This document shows, piece after piece, positions 11,426-23,583 of a stretch of DNA of 64,000 nt. Numbering within the stretch: the first letter of the stretch is position 1; each line of letters begins with the position of its first letter. The position numbers and the translations under genes were made by a program. The notes beneath the pieces were generated by a model. It did not search any database, was not told the DNA's origin, and saw only the letters and a list, made by a program, of their open reading frames with translations. This DNA comes from Coniochaeta sp. PMI_546 (taxonomy: Eukaryota; Ascomycota; Sordariomycetes; Coniochaetales; Coniochaetaceae): positions 3,729,277 through 3,793,276 of the forward strand of contig MU271143.1 of NCBI GenBank assembly GCA_021432605.1, written 5' to 3'.

Positions 11426-13511
11426 ATGTTCCTAAAGCAGATAGACCTGACCACCGCTCTCCGGCCTTCCTATCTGCCAGACGAAGTGCTACTCTTCGTC
11501 CAAGACAATGTTGGCCTATATGAGGGGTCAGTAACCCCCTCTTGTCATTTTCTGCCTATCTGAGCGATCATAGACAGCTGACGAGTCGCTGCTCTGTAGG
11601 AAATATAAGCTTCCGAACCAACAAAACGGACAGGTCTACTTGACCTCGCACCGAATCTGCTATGTCGACCAGGCAGAGCCACGGAAGCAGTCCGTGGCCC
11701 TGGATCTGAAGGACGTTGAGAGATACGAGTTCTACGTATGAGCCAGATACTCCTGCCACATTTCTTGGAACAAACGCTGAGACAGTAATCTACAGGCAGG
11801 ATTCCTCAAATCATCTGCCAAGGTGACCTTAATACCCAAACCGTCAAAGCGGTCGTCGCTACAGTCTCGCTCGCCAGGTCTAGGATCAACACCGTCGCGG
11901 AACGGAACAGCATCGCCACTGCAGCGCGCAGACAGCCCATTGAGAGCACCTCCGGTCGACCAACCTCCTGCAAGCACGGCGACGTGGGTATGCACGATCT
12001 GCACGTTCTCGAACCCGGTGCCTTCCAACTTTGACCCGGCAACAGCAAACGTCCATACGCCTCTTCCACCTTGTCTGGCGTGCGGTATAAAGCCGAGTTT
12101 GACCCACGTACTCAAGGCGGCTATATCTAACGCTACGAGTCGGGCTCCGAACTCACTTGCCCCAAATCTCCAGACTCCGCTCCCCCTTCGGCCGCGACCA
12201 GTCTCGGAGCTGTCTGGCCCGGTATCGGAACCGTCAACGCCGGTTGGCACACCGCCGCCTCAGACCGCCGACCCAGATGCCTCATTCCAGTGTCCACGAT
12301 GTACCTTCCTCAACCATCCATCCCTGATGGTGTGCGAGATGTGTGGTGCCCAGCTGATATCCCACGATGTGCCTCCAGAACTGAGACAGGTTCAGGACAG
12401 GACCGAGTCTCCTGGGCCGTTTCTAAACCCAGCCGTATCCGGTCTGGCCTCGAACCCGGACACCCCAGAGAGCGTCAAGATATCGTTCCGCGGCGGAGGC
12501 GAAAAGATCTTCTACGAACGGCTTAAAGGCGCAATGACCCAGCGCAAGTGGCTGCTACAGGGCGCTCCTCCCATCCCCAAGTCGATCCGCCCGGGGGACT
12601 CGACGACCTCCCTGAGTTCAGGCGCGGAGCAAGGCGTGACAGGGAGCAGGCCGCAGACAGAAAGAGTCAAGACGGCTGGTATCGCCGGCCTCGAGCAGCG
12701 AGGGCTAGACAGACGGAAGAACAACGAGATCGTCATCGGCACCGCCTTCGAAGATCTCGAAGCGCTCATGGCCTCTGCCAAGGAAATAGTGGCGCTTGCT
12801 GAGTCGTTCGCGCGCCAAGGCAACGGCGGGAAAAACAGCGCCCGCGATAACGCTCTACTGGCAGAATCAGCAGCGCAGCTTGGCCTCATCACGACAAAGG
12901 ACATTGTCGGTGGTGCCGACGAGTCGCTCTATCTGTCCGAGCTTGCGCGGAACCTGGCAGAGTTCCTGACCGATGATGCTCGCGGTGTCCTTCGCAAGGC
13001 CGGTGGGATCATGTCACTGGTCGATCTGTGGGCCATGTTTAACCGAGCCAGGGGCGGCGTCGAGCTCGTAAGTCCACAAGACTTCGAAAAGGCTGTCCGG
13101 CTGTGGGAGAAGCTAAAGTTGCCCGTTCGGCTACGCACTTTCAAGTCCGGCGTCATGGTTGTGCAGAGTCGAGACCGAACAGACGAAACGACGATTAAAT
13201 CCCTCTTGGGCTGGTTACGCGATCTGCACTCCTTCCCGCCCGACCGTGAGGTGCCGTGGGATTGGCAAGAGTTCGGTCGCGGAGTCACGGCTCAAGATGC
13301 AGCCGAGCGTTTCGGATGGAGCATCGGCGTTGCGGAAGAGGAGCTCGAGATGGCGGAGGAGCGCGGAGTTCTCTGCCGCGAGGAGGGCATCGAGGGCCTG
13401 AAGTTCTGGGAGAACTTTATCGACACGGGTGAAGGCAAGTCGTACAAGACGAAGGAGCAGGAGGGTGCAGAGAGCATACTTAGAGCCCTGCACGAGGCCG
13501 GGTTTGTCTGA
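11426..13511 (+). CDS. VPS36: ESCRT-II subunit VPS36
   Basis: Sorting of ubiquitinated cargo at the endosome. Exons 11426-11526, 11600-11735 and 11796-13511 give 650 aa. The N-terminal GLUE domain reads FLKQIDLTTALRPSYL, then VYLTSHRICYVDQ and AGFLKSSAKVTLIPKP. Two NZF-type zinc fingers are inserted, as in yeast Vps36: WVCTICTF...CLACG and FQCPRCTF...CEMCGAQL. The C-terminal EAP30 winged-helix part includes DEFLYL-like ADESLYLSELARNLAEFL and ends HEAGFV. The first intron's acceptor is ambiguous: using 11599 gives YEG-KYKLPNQQ, while an upstream AG would keep an in-frame extra segment; a CTGAC branch site favours 11599. Confidence 0.93.
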
Positions 13512-13786
13512 GGCTGGCCGAACCCAAAATTATACATGTCTTGACGAACGCCCATCCCTCTAATCTATGGGGTGCCTTCTAAAAACCAATACCGCCATTA
13601 AGGCCAAAAGACCGGTACCAACACCCGAGACCTAAGATTATAACGCCAGACACCTTTTGTACTCCACGTCCAGTCTTCCGAGGAGGAAAATGCTGGGGCA
13701 TCAGTCCCGTCTACAAGAAACCGATAATTCGCATGCCGGACGAGCGACAATGCTTTATGCCAACTCCATCTGCAGCCTGCAGATGT

Positions 13787-14792
13787 TCATGACAGACTCT
13801 CCATCAAGTTCCTCCGCACCTTGAAATTAACAACACCACCCACACCGAAAGCAGGTACGATCCGACAAACCCTAGCCAGGACACTGATGCCCCAGTTCTT
13901 GCGGACGATATCCCAGCGCTCCGACCACTTGGGCCCCGCACTCGCCGCCGTCGCCACCGGGCGGTTGTACATGTCGAGACCGAGCAGATGCACCGGCGTG
14001 CTGAGGAGCTGCACCGCGGCCGGGGCGGCGAACTGCGCCACCGTCTGCCCGGTCGCGAACCTCTGCACTTCGTCGCCCAGGTGGCGCGTCAGCACCGGCC
14101 CGAGCAAGGGGGGCACGTTGAACGAGGCGAAGATGGTCATGCAGTCGCGCAGGGCGAAGAGCGCGAGTGATGTGAAGGGTACGGCTCGGGGCAGGGCGCC
14201 GGGGGGGCCGAAGAGGCGCACGAAGACGTTGTCTTTGTAGATGCAGAGTCCTATATTTGCGGCGCTGGAGGCGAAGAATTTGCCCGTGCCCGAGGTGACG
14301 TGTGTGGGCGGGCGGTTCTGGATGGTGGACATTGTCGTGTCGAGGGTGTTGGCTGTCAAGTAGGTGCCGCCGTAGAGCATGAAGATGAGGGCGAAGGGTT
14401 TGGAGAGGAGGATGGAGTGCGGTCGGAGGAGGAGCTGGCGGAAGGAGGACTTTAGGGAGGCGCCGAGGGAGTTGCGGCCGGATGCGTTTTCCATTATTGA
14501 CCTGTGTGTGAGTGTGAGCTGCTGTTGGGGATGTGCAGTAGGGAGCGAGAAGGCATGCTCACTGGTCAATGATGGCTATTATTGGTGCGACTAGGCCGGC
14601 GGCGCACGAGGCGCTCACGGCGTCGGCTCCCAACCGCTGACCTAGATTCTTGGTGTTCCATTTCGTCTGCAGCTTTTCCGTCATCTTTTGCAAAGGCGGT
14701 TCTGCTAAGCTCGGCTTAGACCTAAGCTTGAGGTCTGGTAGGGGTAATGAAACTGCAGGAGCCAGTCGATTTGGAACGCCTTCGTCTTTCAT
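13787..14792 (-). CDS. divergent mitochondrial-carrier-like membrane protein
   Basis: Exons 14792-14563 and 14501-13787 (61-nt intron) give 314 aa. I do not recognise a named orthologue. The protein has a three-fold internal plan: APIIAIIDQSIMENASGR, PFTSLALFALRDCMTIF and STPVHLLGLDMYNRP, each a hydrophobic helix holding a Pro and ending in an acidic residue. This resembles the PxD/E signature of SLC25 carriers in degenerate form, and the total length fits three two-helix repeats. A further conserved-looking end is RIVPAFGVGGVVNFKVRR. Mitochondrial location is an inference from that resemblance. It is transcribed divergently from the peptidase gene, 904 bp away. Confidence 0.75.
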
Positions 14793-15696
14793 GGTGAAAG
14801 CCGAGTGATTGGATCGTGATGTGTGGCCGTTCAGAGTTCTGCTGCTGACCTGCTCGGCTCCAGCGAAAGGTTCGAGGCCGAGGGCGAGCCAGTTGCGAAG
14901 GAATTACACTCTGGCGAGTACATAAAAGCAGGCAATTCTCAGGTCGCATTACAAACTGTCATATGCCATCATTCTCGCTTGTTATTCAGGGTGCCACCTT
15001 ATTTCCCGCCATCAGCAGAGTGTTGGTGTTGTTGGAAATTGACATCGTAGTTGCTGCCGGCACATTATTGACCGAGATCGGAGATAATTCCGAATGACTG
15101 TGCAATCGGTGGAGCCTTGACCCCAGACGGGAATCAGCCGGAGCTGAATTCACTGTTGGTACTACCTTATGTATGGAGGAGGAGGGGACGAGGACCCATT
15201 ACCGCTAGTAGCCGAGGGACTCGTTCTTGTTTCAACGACAGTTCATCAATTAAAAGGTATCACCTCGCTGAACTCCAGTCGAAGCTAGAGACCAAGCAAT
15301 GGGAGTCGCGTCACCCGCACGCGCACGTCCCATGTTACCACGCAGTATGTATATAGCCGATTGTCGACTTGCGGGAGTTGGTGATCCTTTCAGTGGGCCA
15401 GCCAATTAGCAGCCTGGAATAGGGCTGCGAGGACCGAAGGTTACGTAGACAAGGATGCTGTCGCGGCCTCCACGATGATTGCGTAGGCAGCTGCATCACC
15501 AGTGTACGCATTTCACGAGTTCGCCTCAAAAGAAATAAATAAATCGTCAATATAAGTATACGGAGAGTCTACTCTAGCCCATGCTTCTTGTCTTGTGGTT
15601 GTGATTTTCACTTCACCAACGCAGCCACCGGCCGTTCCCACGTCTTTAACATTGTTGTCGCGCCTGGCATATCCTCACCAGGCAACAGCGGGTGTC
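14793..15696. promoter_or_regulatory. 904-bp divergent promoter region
   Basis: Lies between the carrier-like gene (minus) and the peptidase gene (plus). It holds an imperfect inverted pair of CGG triplets, CGGAGATAATTCCG, near 15080-15093, a plausible zinc-cluster-protein site. No coding sequence was recognised. Confidence 0.5.
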
Positions 15697-18024
15697 ATGA
15701 TGGTGCTCACAGAACGTTTGACACCGGAAATTTTCCTGACCTTACCGCGGCGTGGAGTCATCGTGCCTAACTCGAACGGCACCTTGGGCCTATACAATGT
15801 CTCTACCCATGAGTTCGGCAAAGGCACGAAGAAAGAGTGGAGGGTGATGAACCTGGCCTCGGGCAGCTCGTTTCAGCTCACCGCCGACGAGAAGGTCCAC
15901 GATGTCAACTGGGTTCCCGGCTCGAACAAGACAGTCATCTGGCTGCGCTCCGCCGAAGGCGGTAAAACAACAGTGATTGTCACCAACTTGGCTAACGAGG
16001 GCCTGGATGGTGAGGCGGAGCACATCGGTGTAATCGAGGGCCCCGTTGAAGGTTTTAAGTTGAAAGCACTGGACGACCGCTCGATCGCCGTCGCCGTCAT
16101 ATCTCTGGCGGATAGCGAGGGCAGCATATACAACCCAGAGGATGAAAAAAACCGGCAGCTTTCCACAGCTAGGATATATGACGACATCATCGTTCGCGAG
16201 GTTTGTCCTGGCCCATGCAGCCATGCGTGCACAAGGGTAGACCGTTGACTTGTAGTACTTAGTGGGACACATACATCAAGCCTCAGAAGTATGCAATCTT
16301 TTACTCCAGAATCACCAAGCACCACGACCGGAAGTACTCCATCACAGAGAAGTTCCAGAACGCCGTGATAGACAGCGGCCTTGAAGCACCAAGTGGGATG
16401 TATGATGGCCTTGTCTCATCCACTGACAGCTACGATCTTGGGCCTCAGGGCATCGTCTTCACTGCTTGCGACCCCAACCCGCAGCCGACGAAGCCACAGT
16501 ATGTGACTGCCTCAGACGTCTACTTTGTCCCCGTCAACAATTGGGATGAGCCGCCCACCAGCAAGCCAGTCAAGGTTGTTCTGCAGAGTGATAATGCCCT
16601 AGGCCGCGCGTCCAACCCTCGCTTCTCCCCTGATGGGACCATGATGGCTTACCTCAAGCAGCCGTTCTCCAACGAGGCTGATGTTCGTTTGTTCATGGGC
16701 CATGTCGGCTCGCAAGCATCGTTTGATGTCTGGAAGATGGTCATCGGCTCGTCTTGGGACCAGGTCCCGCAGTCATTCGAGTATGCACCCCTTGGCGAGT
16801 CCATGTTCATCACGGCGGATAACTGTGGACGCATCTCCCTTTTTGAGCTTGAACTGCGGCACGGGGCGCACCCTCGTCCCATCACAGAGGACAAGTCCGT
16901 TCGCGGCCATTATTCCTTTCGAGATGAAAAGGGGGATCTGAAACTTCTTGTGTCGGCCTCCAGTCACGTTGAGACCAGCATTTACACCATACATGATCCT
17001 ATCCTGAACGTGAAACCGATCGTCGTCTCGGCCGCAACAAGATTTGGCAGGAAAATCGGGCTCTCAGCAGACCAGGTATCCGAGATATGGTTCGAGGGGT
17101 CAGAAGACACGTGTGTTCAGGCGTGGATGCTCAAGCCCAGCAATTTTGACGAAAAGAAGAAATGGCCGCTTGTCCTTATGGTCCACGGCGGTCCGGAATC
17201 GGCATTTCGGGATGAGTGGCAATGGCGGTGGCACGCTGCTCTATGGGCTGAACAGGGATATGTCGTGGTCCAGCCCAACTTTACCGGCAGCACTGGATTC
17301 GGCGTGGCCTTCACCAACGGGATATATAACCAATGGGGAGGGCGTCCGTATCAAGACCTAGTCAATTGCATGGAGCACCTGTCGCATATCTCCTTTATCG
17401 ACACGGACCGGGCTGTCGTTGCGGGAGGCAGCTATGGCGGGTACATGGTAAATTGGATCCTGGGCCAACCCCTCGCCAAGAAGGTTCGTCCAGTGCCATC
17501 CCTCCACAACAACAAGAAGCACGCATCACTAACATACACAATTCTAGTTCAAAGCAGCAATCTGCCACGACTCTGTCTTCGACCTCCGCAACTCCTACCT
17601 CTACAGCGACGAGGTAAGCGGCACAAACGACATGGGCGGCCCCGGTTTCCCTTGGCTCAATGCAGACAACATGGAGAAGTGGAACCCTGCCAGACCAGAC
17701 CTGCTCAAGAACTGGAAACATGGTCCGCCGACACTGTTCATCCACAGCGACAAGGACTATCGGTGCCCAATTACAGACGGCTTGGCCGCCTTCAAGACGC
17801 TCCGGTGTCAAGGGGTTCCGGCCAGGTTCCTGAATTTTCCAGATGAGAACCATTTTGTGCAGAACCCCGAGAATTCGTTGGTCTGGCACAAGACTGTGTT
17901 TGAGTGGATAGAGAGATGGGTTGGGAAGGGACCAACTGAGGAGCAGCAAACTGGCGAGTTGATCAGTCTTCAGGGCGATGGTCCTGTACCCGAGGTGCGG
18001 GACCCTCTTGAGTGGTGGCACTGA
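15697..18024 (+). CDS. dipeptidyl-peptidase V-like prolyl oligopeptidase (S9C)
   Basis: Exons 15697-16200, 16263-17483 and 17548-18024 give 733 aa. The N-terminal two thirds form a beta-propeller, starting LTPEIFLTLPRRGVIVPNSNGTLGLYNVS as in fungal DPP5-like proteins; the splice at 16200/16263 restores IIVRE-WDTYI. The C-terminal alpha/beta-hydrolase domain has the nucleophile motif GGSYGGY (Ser558), the acid in HSDKDYRCP (Asp643) and the base in DENHF (His677). The start chosen is the first in-frame ATG (15697); there is no signal peptide, so the enzyme is probably cytosolic, unlike secreted DPP5. A weak alternative start from ATG 15581 with a short upstream intron cannot be excluded. Confidence 0.9.
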
Positions 18025-18980
18025 GGTGGAAGGAGGTATACTGCCGTTTGACGCTGAATTCCTTGATACCACGCGTGAAAATATGAAAGCGCTTGACTAA
18101 CTGGCTCCTTGCCTCATATTTAACTATGTGCCTGATTATTGCTTTGAGACACAGTAGTATAGCCTCCAGATTGCTGCTCACAAGTTTCACTCGTGACTTT
18201 AGCTTCGTTATTACACGTCTTTCCCACACTCTGAAATTCGTCTCCAACAATAACAATCACGACTTGCTAGAAGTCTAACCCTCATTCAACAATGTCAAAA
18301 AGGTCCAATGAAGACGTGAGCACGAAACAATGTAAGACCATCAAAGAGTTTCTATAACGATGGTAAGATAAATCACCTCCCAAGATCTTCATAACTAGTT
18401 AAAGATACCGTGAGGAACAACACTTGTCACTATGAATACTGTCGACTTATCTTGGCATCAGACATAGTCTACACCAAATGTGACATCGGCTTGGTAATTA
18501 GCAAATACCTTCCTAGTCTTATTTGATCCTATAAGGCGGCCCTGTACTTCGCTTCGAAGTTGCTACGTAGCTTCAGCGCTCCCTGTTCCGGCTCTGCGGT
18601 CTAATTACCTCACGAGGTCTCTAGTACGACCAGCCCACTCTTGACAAGGGAATCTCGATATGAGTGATAAAGGAGGGCTGTTTTCAGACTTCAAGGTGCA
18701 TGTGCAATCACCCCGCTCGAATCTGTAAATCCAGTTGTACCGATACCATAACGTCTCAATAGGAGGCTGACCTTTGTCATCTTCACTCTCTCCCGTTGCT
18801 GAAAACGCTGCTTTGCTGAGATTGATATAACTGGACATCAAGAGCAAGAAATATGGTGGAAATCCACAATTCTTCATGCTCATGATCGATCCTTCAGGTC
18901 TTCCACTGCCTTTTGCTGCTCCTCCTTCTCCGGTATCGATTCGGACGCTGCTTCGTCTCTGTTACTTGGTATTTGTTCTT
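18025..18980. other. 956-bp convergent intergenic region
   Basis: Between the 3' ends of the peptidase gene and the compact kinase gene. Somewhat AT-richer than the genes; nothing recognisable. Confidence 0.55.
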
Positions 18981-19751
18981 CTAGCCATCCGCACAATCAT
19001 AGAGCTCGTGCCAACAGTTCCAAATAGCCTGCGCGACCGTGGCGGGAATGCTATCCAGCGACGGGAACTCGCCGCGTTCATATCGCTTGGTAACCTCACT
19101 ATCGCGTAGGCCCTGAAACGGTCGCATCCATACCATGATCTCGTACATGCATGATCCGAGCGCGAAGATCTCCCGCTTCATGATCGGTCTCTCATCGCAT
19201 GGTAGCTCGAACTGAGCCTCTTCGGTCACAGTGACTGGAAACGACGACTCGCGCCCCTTGATGATAGACCCGCCAAAGTCACCGGTTTTGATGCGGTAGC
19301 CGTCAAACAGCATGAGGTTCCGGCAGCTGATGTCCGAGTGCCACACACCCCGTGAATGGATGTAGGCGAGTTCATCAACAGCATCGCAACACATTTGTAG
19401 CCGCGTTTGCTCTGGTAGCGGTTCATTTGGAGATTTCCGTATAAGATCACACACAGTGCCAAGCCGTGCTAGATCAAGCCGTAGAGCGTGCACGCCTGGG
19501 GGGCGGATCTCGTCGAGACCGAAGCAGCGTAAAATGCAGTCGTGTCTGCCGAGGTGCTCGTATATAGCGTATTCCCGCGCCAGATCCTCCTCGCAGCCTT
19601 CGGGATAATACGACCGCCGCCGTCCATTTACCCAGATCTCGTAGCCCTTGTGTACGCTGTCCTCGTCAACGTATGACACGAAGCATGACACCCCCATGCC
19701 TAGTATGGCGCCAAAACCGCGGCTCATATCAGGAAACATGATAGAGACCAT
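18981..19751 (-). CDS. compact protein kinase, fungal-type
   Basis: Single exon, 256 aa, almost nothing but a kinase domain. Visible: glycine-loop region GFGAILGMGVSCFVSYVDE, probable beta-3 lysine K35 (SVHK aligns with the usual TVLK of this fungal group), catalytic loop HSDISCRN, and metal motif GDFGGS. The activation segment is short and lacks an APE; the F-helix is REIFALGSCMYEI. The catalytic Asp, Asn and DFG Asp are all present, so activity is possible. The group is expanded in accessory regions of filamentous fungi; substrates are unknown. It stands alone, with roughly 1-kb gaps on both sides. Confidence 0.8.
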   Translation of the reverse strand: MVSIMFPDMSRGFGAILGMGVSCFVSYVDEDSVHKGYEIWVNGRRRSYYPEGCEEDLAREYAIYEHLGRHDCILRCFGLDEIRPPGVHALRLDLARLGTVCDLIRKSPNEPLPEQTRLQMCCDAVDELAYIHSRGVWHSDISCRNLMLFDGYRIKTGDFGGSIIKGRESSFPVTVTEEAQFELPCDERPIMKREIFALGSCMYEIMVWMRPFQGLRDSEVTKRYERGEFPSLDSIPATVAQAIWNCWHELYDCADG

Positions 19752-20746
19752 GTTTGCTAATCAGAGCAGTGCTCGCCAGGCATTGTCGAGAGCAAGACAG
19801 ATCTATTAGTTTAAGTTATTGAAGGACAAACACAGGTCCAACAGGTGTTTTGGTGTGGCTGGACACGAGTTACGTATCAGTCAGCTGGAACGGTATCAGG
19901 CTAGCCGCCTGCCTCAAAGAGCGAACTCATCTGTTGTCAAAGCTCTTCCGCCACATTATATGCCACTATAGTCTTGATTTTACTCATAAGTTACTACAAT
20001 ACAGCCTCGATTTCGTCGTGGAGGTGCCTCGTCTGGTCTACTGACGGGGTTTGACGATCAGAGCGAGATGTGAAACTAAGAATAAGGCAAATCGTTCACA
20101 GACTTCAATGCTGGAACCAAGTTTAGAGCAACTGGGGAAAACCTCGGCCAAAGGCTTGACACTCCAACAGATCTGTTGCATTTGAAGTGATGAGCATTCA
20201 AGGTAATAGGATCGTGTACGGCTTAGTAGGTGGTGTTAAGATCGAACCTAAAATTCTTTTGTCTCTCTAGGAAAACTTGGGTATCATAGACATGAAACAA
20301 AATCTATTTTCACTCATGTTAATTTGCTTACGTACGATACTTCTTAGGTGATAGAACTCTTATCTCTTCATAAGCTGAAGAGCATCAAGTTTGCGCTAGA
20401 TAGCGATAGACTGGATTTTGAAGGCAGTAGAAAACGAAAAGACAGACTAATATCAAGTTGAAGCTCGCTTCAAGACCGATGAATGGTAGATTTGAGTCGA
20501 GCAGCTTTATGCAAGCCTTTTCCAGGCAACATGGCACACAATGTTGGCATTGTTGCGAAGACTTGAGAAAGGCGTCTTGCGAATGAAGAGGGTTGTAAGT
20601 GTGTGGTGACAGAAGGAGTAATTATGTGTGATGATGGATATCCAAAAAGAAAGAAAAAGGGAAAATAAAAGCTAATATCAGGGGTGACGATGCCTGAAAT
20701 TCACCTCCTCTGATGCAACATTCTTCAAATCTGAGCATCCACGCCC
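19752..20746. other. 995-bp intergenic region
   Basis: Promoter side of the compact kinase and 3' flank of the SDR gene. AT-richer than the neighbours, with only short unrecognised frames. Confidence 0.55.
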
Positions 20747-21769
20747 TCAAAGACCGAAACCTTTCCCTAGAATCCTCTCAAACTCCCGCATCGTGAACTC
20801 CCACAGCTTCTCATCCATCCTCTTCTCCCTCAAAGGTACCATGATCCTATCATTCCTCACAACCTCACATTTCTCATTCACCGTGTACGCTCCACTCCCC
20901 TTCTTCCCATCCGACCCCTGCACCGCCTCCTCCGCATCCCAGTCCCTCGCGGGCTTGAATCTCGGGCTCGTCGCAACATACAACGTCCTCTCCCCCACCT
21001 CCTCAGCCTGCATCACAAACATCCACCCGAACAGCGGAAACATGACCCAGTTGAACAGAAACCTGGCCGCGGGTCCCAGATGCTCGGGCCTGCGGTACGC
21101 CATCGTCCGCACCACGCCAGGAAAGGTGTGCACGAAGCTGACAGCCCGGTGCTCCGGGGCGAGGTGCTCGAAGGCGAGCGTCGTGTAGGTGCTGGCGGCG
21201 GGCATGGTGACCATGGCGCCGATGTGGCCTAGTTCCTTCAGCGCCAGATCGTCGGGGAAGATGGTGCCTTCTTGGCCGCCGCCCAGGGCGTCGATTACCC
21301 GCGCGTGCGAGGAGCGTTCCAGGAGGGGGAGGAGGTCCAGGATGATGCGCACGCGCGAGTAGTAGCGGATGGCTGTCGCGCGGTCGAGACCCTCGGGGGA
21401 CTCGACGCGCCCTTTGAAGCATAGGAATCCCGGGGAGAGGTAGAGGAGGTCGATCATGCCGGAGGGTCCTTCTTGTTGGGCGATTTGAGACGCTGCGTCG
21501 TGGGCGTTTGCGACGAGGGTGAGGTCCGGGGTGGTGATAGGGACGTAAGTTCCTGAGGAGTTGATGGCTTTGAGGTTGGTGATGATGGTGGTGAGAGAGG
21601 ACGAGTTGCGGCCGACGATATAGATCTTGGGGGATGTGGTGTGCTTGGTGAGGGAGGTTAGGAAGGCGAGCCCGATGCCCTGGGTCCCGCCGACGACGAC
21701 GGCTGTCGGATTGGGGAGCGAGGAATTGAGGGCTGCGTTGGCGCGGGTGACGTCGGTGAGTTTGACCAT
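20747..21769 (-). CDS. short-chain dehydrogenase/reductase, atypical
   Basis: Single exon, 340 aa. The Rossmann start is VVVGGTQGIGLAFL and the first cofactor-shaping segment IYIVGRNSS. The active-site region reads ASTYTTLAFEHL, so the Tyr is there but the Lys four residues on is replaced by Ala; a later VSFVHTFPGVVRTM completes the fold. This variant is common in fungal accessory and secondary-metabolism SDRs, and the missing Lys leaves the chemistry uncertain. It ends 195 bp upstream (in genome order) of the alpha/beta hydrolase on the same strand, so the two may be co-regulated. Confidence 0.85.
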   Translation of the reverse strand: MVKLTDVTRANAALNSSLPNPTAVVVGGTQGIGLAFLTSLTKHTTSPKIYIVGRNSSSLTTIITNLKAINSSGTYVPITTPDLTLVANAHDAASQIAQQEGPSGMIDLLYLSPGFLCFKGRVESPEGLDRATAIRYYSRVRIILDLLPLLERSSHARVIDALGGGQEGTIFPDDLALKELGHIGAMVTMPAASTYTTLAFEHLAPEHRAVSFVHTFPGVVRTMAYRRPEHLGPAARFLFNWVMFPLFGWMFVMQAEEVGERTLYVATSPRFKPARDWDAEEAVQGSDGKKGSGAYTVNEKCEVVRNDRIMVPLREKRMDEKLWEFTMREFERILGKGFGL

Positions 21770-21965
21770 TTTTGACGGAATGTGTGATACCTTGGATTTT
21801 GGTAAGAATTATTGAGAGGATTGATGGTGGGATAGGGATACAAGGTGGATGAATTTCGGAGACTTTATAGAGTGGTGTGATATCTTGGCGGCCGGCATGT
21901 CACCTCATTGCTTGCGAAACCCCCTTTTTTGTTTTTGTCGCTAGCATTAGTTGTTCAGCTTGTTT

Positions 21966-23150
21966 CTATAGCTCAGGTGATGCATTCTCAGCCCTTCCAA
22001 TAACCTCGAACATCTCCTGAGCAGCACCCCATTTCAGATTCCATACCGTATTATGATCCGTCCCTTCCACAACTCGACTGCGGTACTCGATAGCATCCTC
22101 GTTACCCTGTGCATTGAAGCACTTGTCCAACCACTTCTGCCCCTTGGATCCAGCATTTCCGATCAGCGAATCAGTCTCGGCGTAGAAGACATCAATCCTG
22201 AGCCTTCTATGGGCAGCGCGCAACGCAGAAGCCAAACGTGGGACAAGCTTGTCGTAGTCACCCCAGTCACTCCAGCCAGCGCTGCCATTGGCCTTTTGCA
22301 TCAACAAGATCGCCTCTGCGGAGATGCCTTGAACGCCTTCGGCGTAAACGCGATCCATAATCTTGGGCGACATTTCCTCTTCAAATTTGACATCTTCAGC
22401 CACGCTTGGCTGGCTCCTAGCGTCTCTTAACAAAGATGCCGAGGACAGTTTATCTAACACGCCAACGCTCAATGCAGCAGATGTGCCCACCAAGGGGAGG
22501 ATGTGATTGTTGACTAAGGTAACAAGCTTATCCATCTGACCGATGAGCCCCGCGGGGAGAACTTGGACCAGGGAGAACGTCGGCGAGCCAGTATGGGATG
22601 GCAAGATCCATGGTGCCCCAATCGCGAGGTACGGACGCGACGGGTGCAAGAGCTCGGGATGGTGCAAGATCATATCGAGAGCCCAGATGGTACCGCCGCT
22701 GTGGCATGCGATAGAGACATGCTGTATCCCGAGGTGAGCGAGGAGGGCCGGGACTGCCTCTGTTCATCACACAACCGTGAGCCTTTCTAATGTCGAGAAA
22801 TGAGGATGCCGCGGCAACAAACAAGACTCACCCTGCCACAAGTCCAGCCGCTTGTCTGGCGGGGAGGGATCGGTACCGCCAATACCGGGCCTGTCCAGGC
22901 TGATAATTCGAATCTTGTGCTTCTTGGCAAGCTCATCTTTAGTAACGTGAAGCAAGCGAGAGGCCATCAGGGGCGGAAAGAAGAGCAAGACATTTTCTTC
23001 TTCGGGATGAGCCTCGTTGCGGTAGCCGTAGTCGGTATATTTGATCTTGAAAGAGCTACTACGACCGGCGTCAGGGCTTGCTGGGAGCTCAAATGTTCGG
23101 TTGAAACGTGGGTCATCCAGGTCGATCATTGGGGGTGATGTTGATGCCAT
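21966..23150 (-). CDS. alpha/beta hydrolase
   Basis: Exons 23150-22832 and 22759-21966 (72-nt intron) give 370 aa. The oxyanion region is VLLFFPPLMASR, followed by IRIISLDRPGIGGTD; splicing restores LDLWQ-EAVPALLAHLG and then the nucleophile elbow ACHSGG (Ser127). A helical cap follows and the C terminus has VEGTDHNTVW, the likely catalytic His. No signal peptide. Substrate cannot be read; because it lies 2.6 kb from the ring-cleavage cluster it could act there as a ring-fission-product hydrolase, but its promoter lacks the cluster motif, so this is weak. Confidence 0.88.
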
Positions 23151-23583
23151 TTTTGTCCACGTGCTAAAAGTTACAGTAATTCTAAAGTCTAGTATAAAGC
23201 CACCTAGAAATAAGATTTCCAGCGATCGGAAGGGTCGATTATAAGGTAACGAAAGGGATCAATCCATTGCGCGGTCCCCTGTCAGGCCACGCGTTCCAGC
23301 GTGTCTCCGCTAAAATCCTGGAAGCCTGATCGGCTGCACTTCGCCGCCCACCAGTATTCAATTCCCAGCCAGCCGAAGGATCTCGGAAAAGCAGAAGGAT
23401 GCAAAGGCCGAATCTCTTACTACCTTAGGTACCTTATGCATGAACTAGCTTCCACACTCCACTTTTCCGGACTAGACTTGGACATACCTTACTACTATGT
23501 ATGTCTAGGTAGACTATAGATAGAAACCTGTACTTGAAACTCAACAGCAACGCATGCGCGTCTAGGTGCAGCTAGGTCTAGAC
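23151..23583. other. 433-bp intergenic region
   Basis: Promoter of the alpha/beta hydrolase and 3' flank of the DUF2235 gene. Several CTAGGT-like words occur at 23505-23582. No gene seen. Confidence 0.5.
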
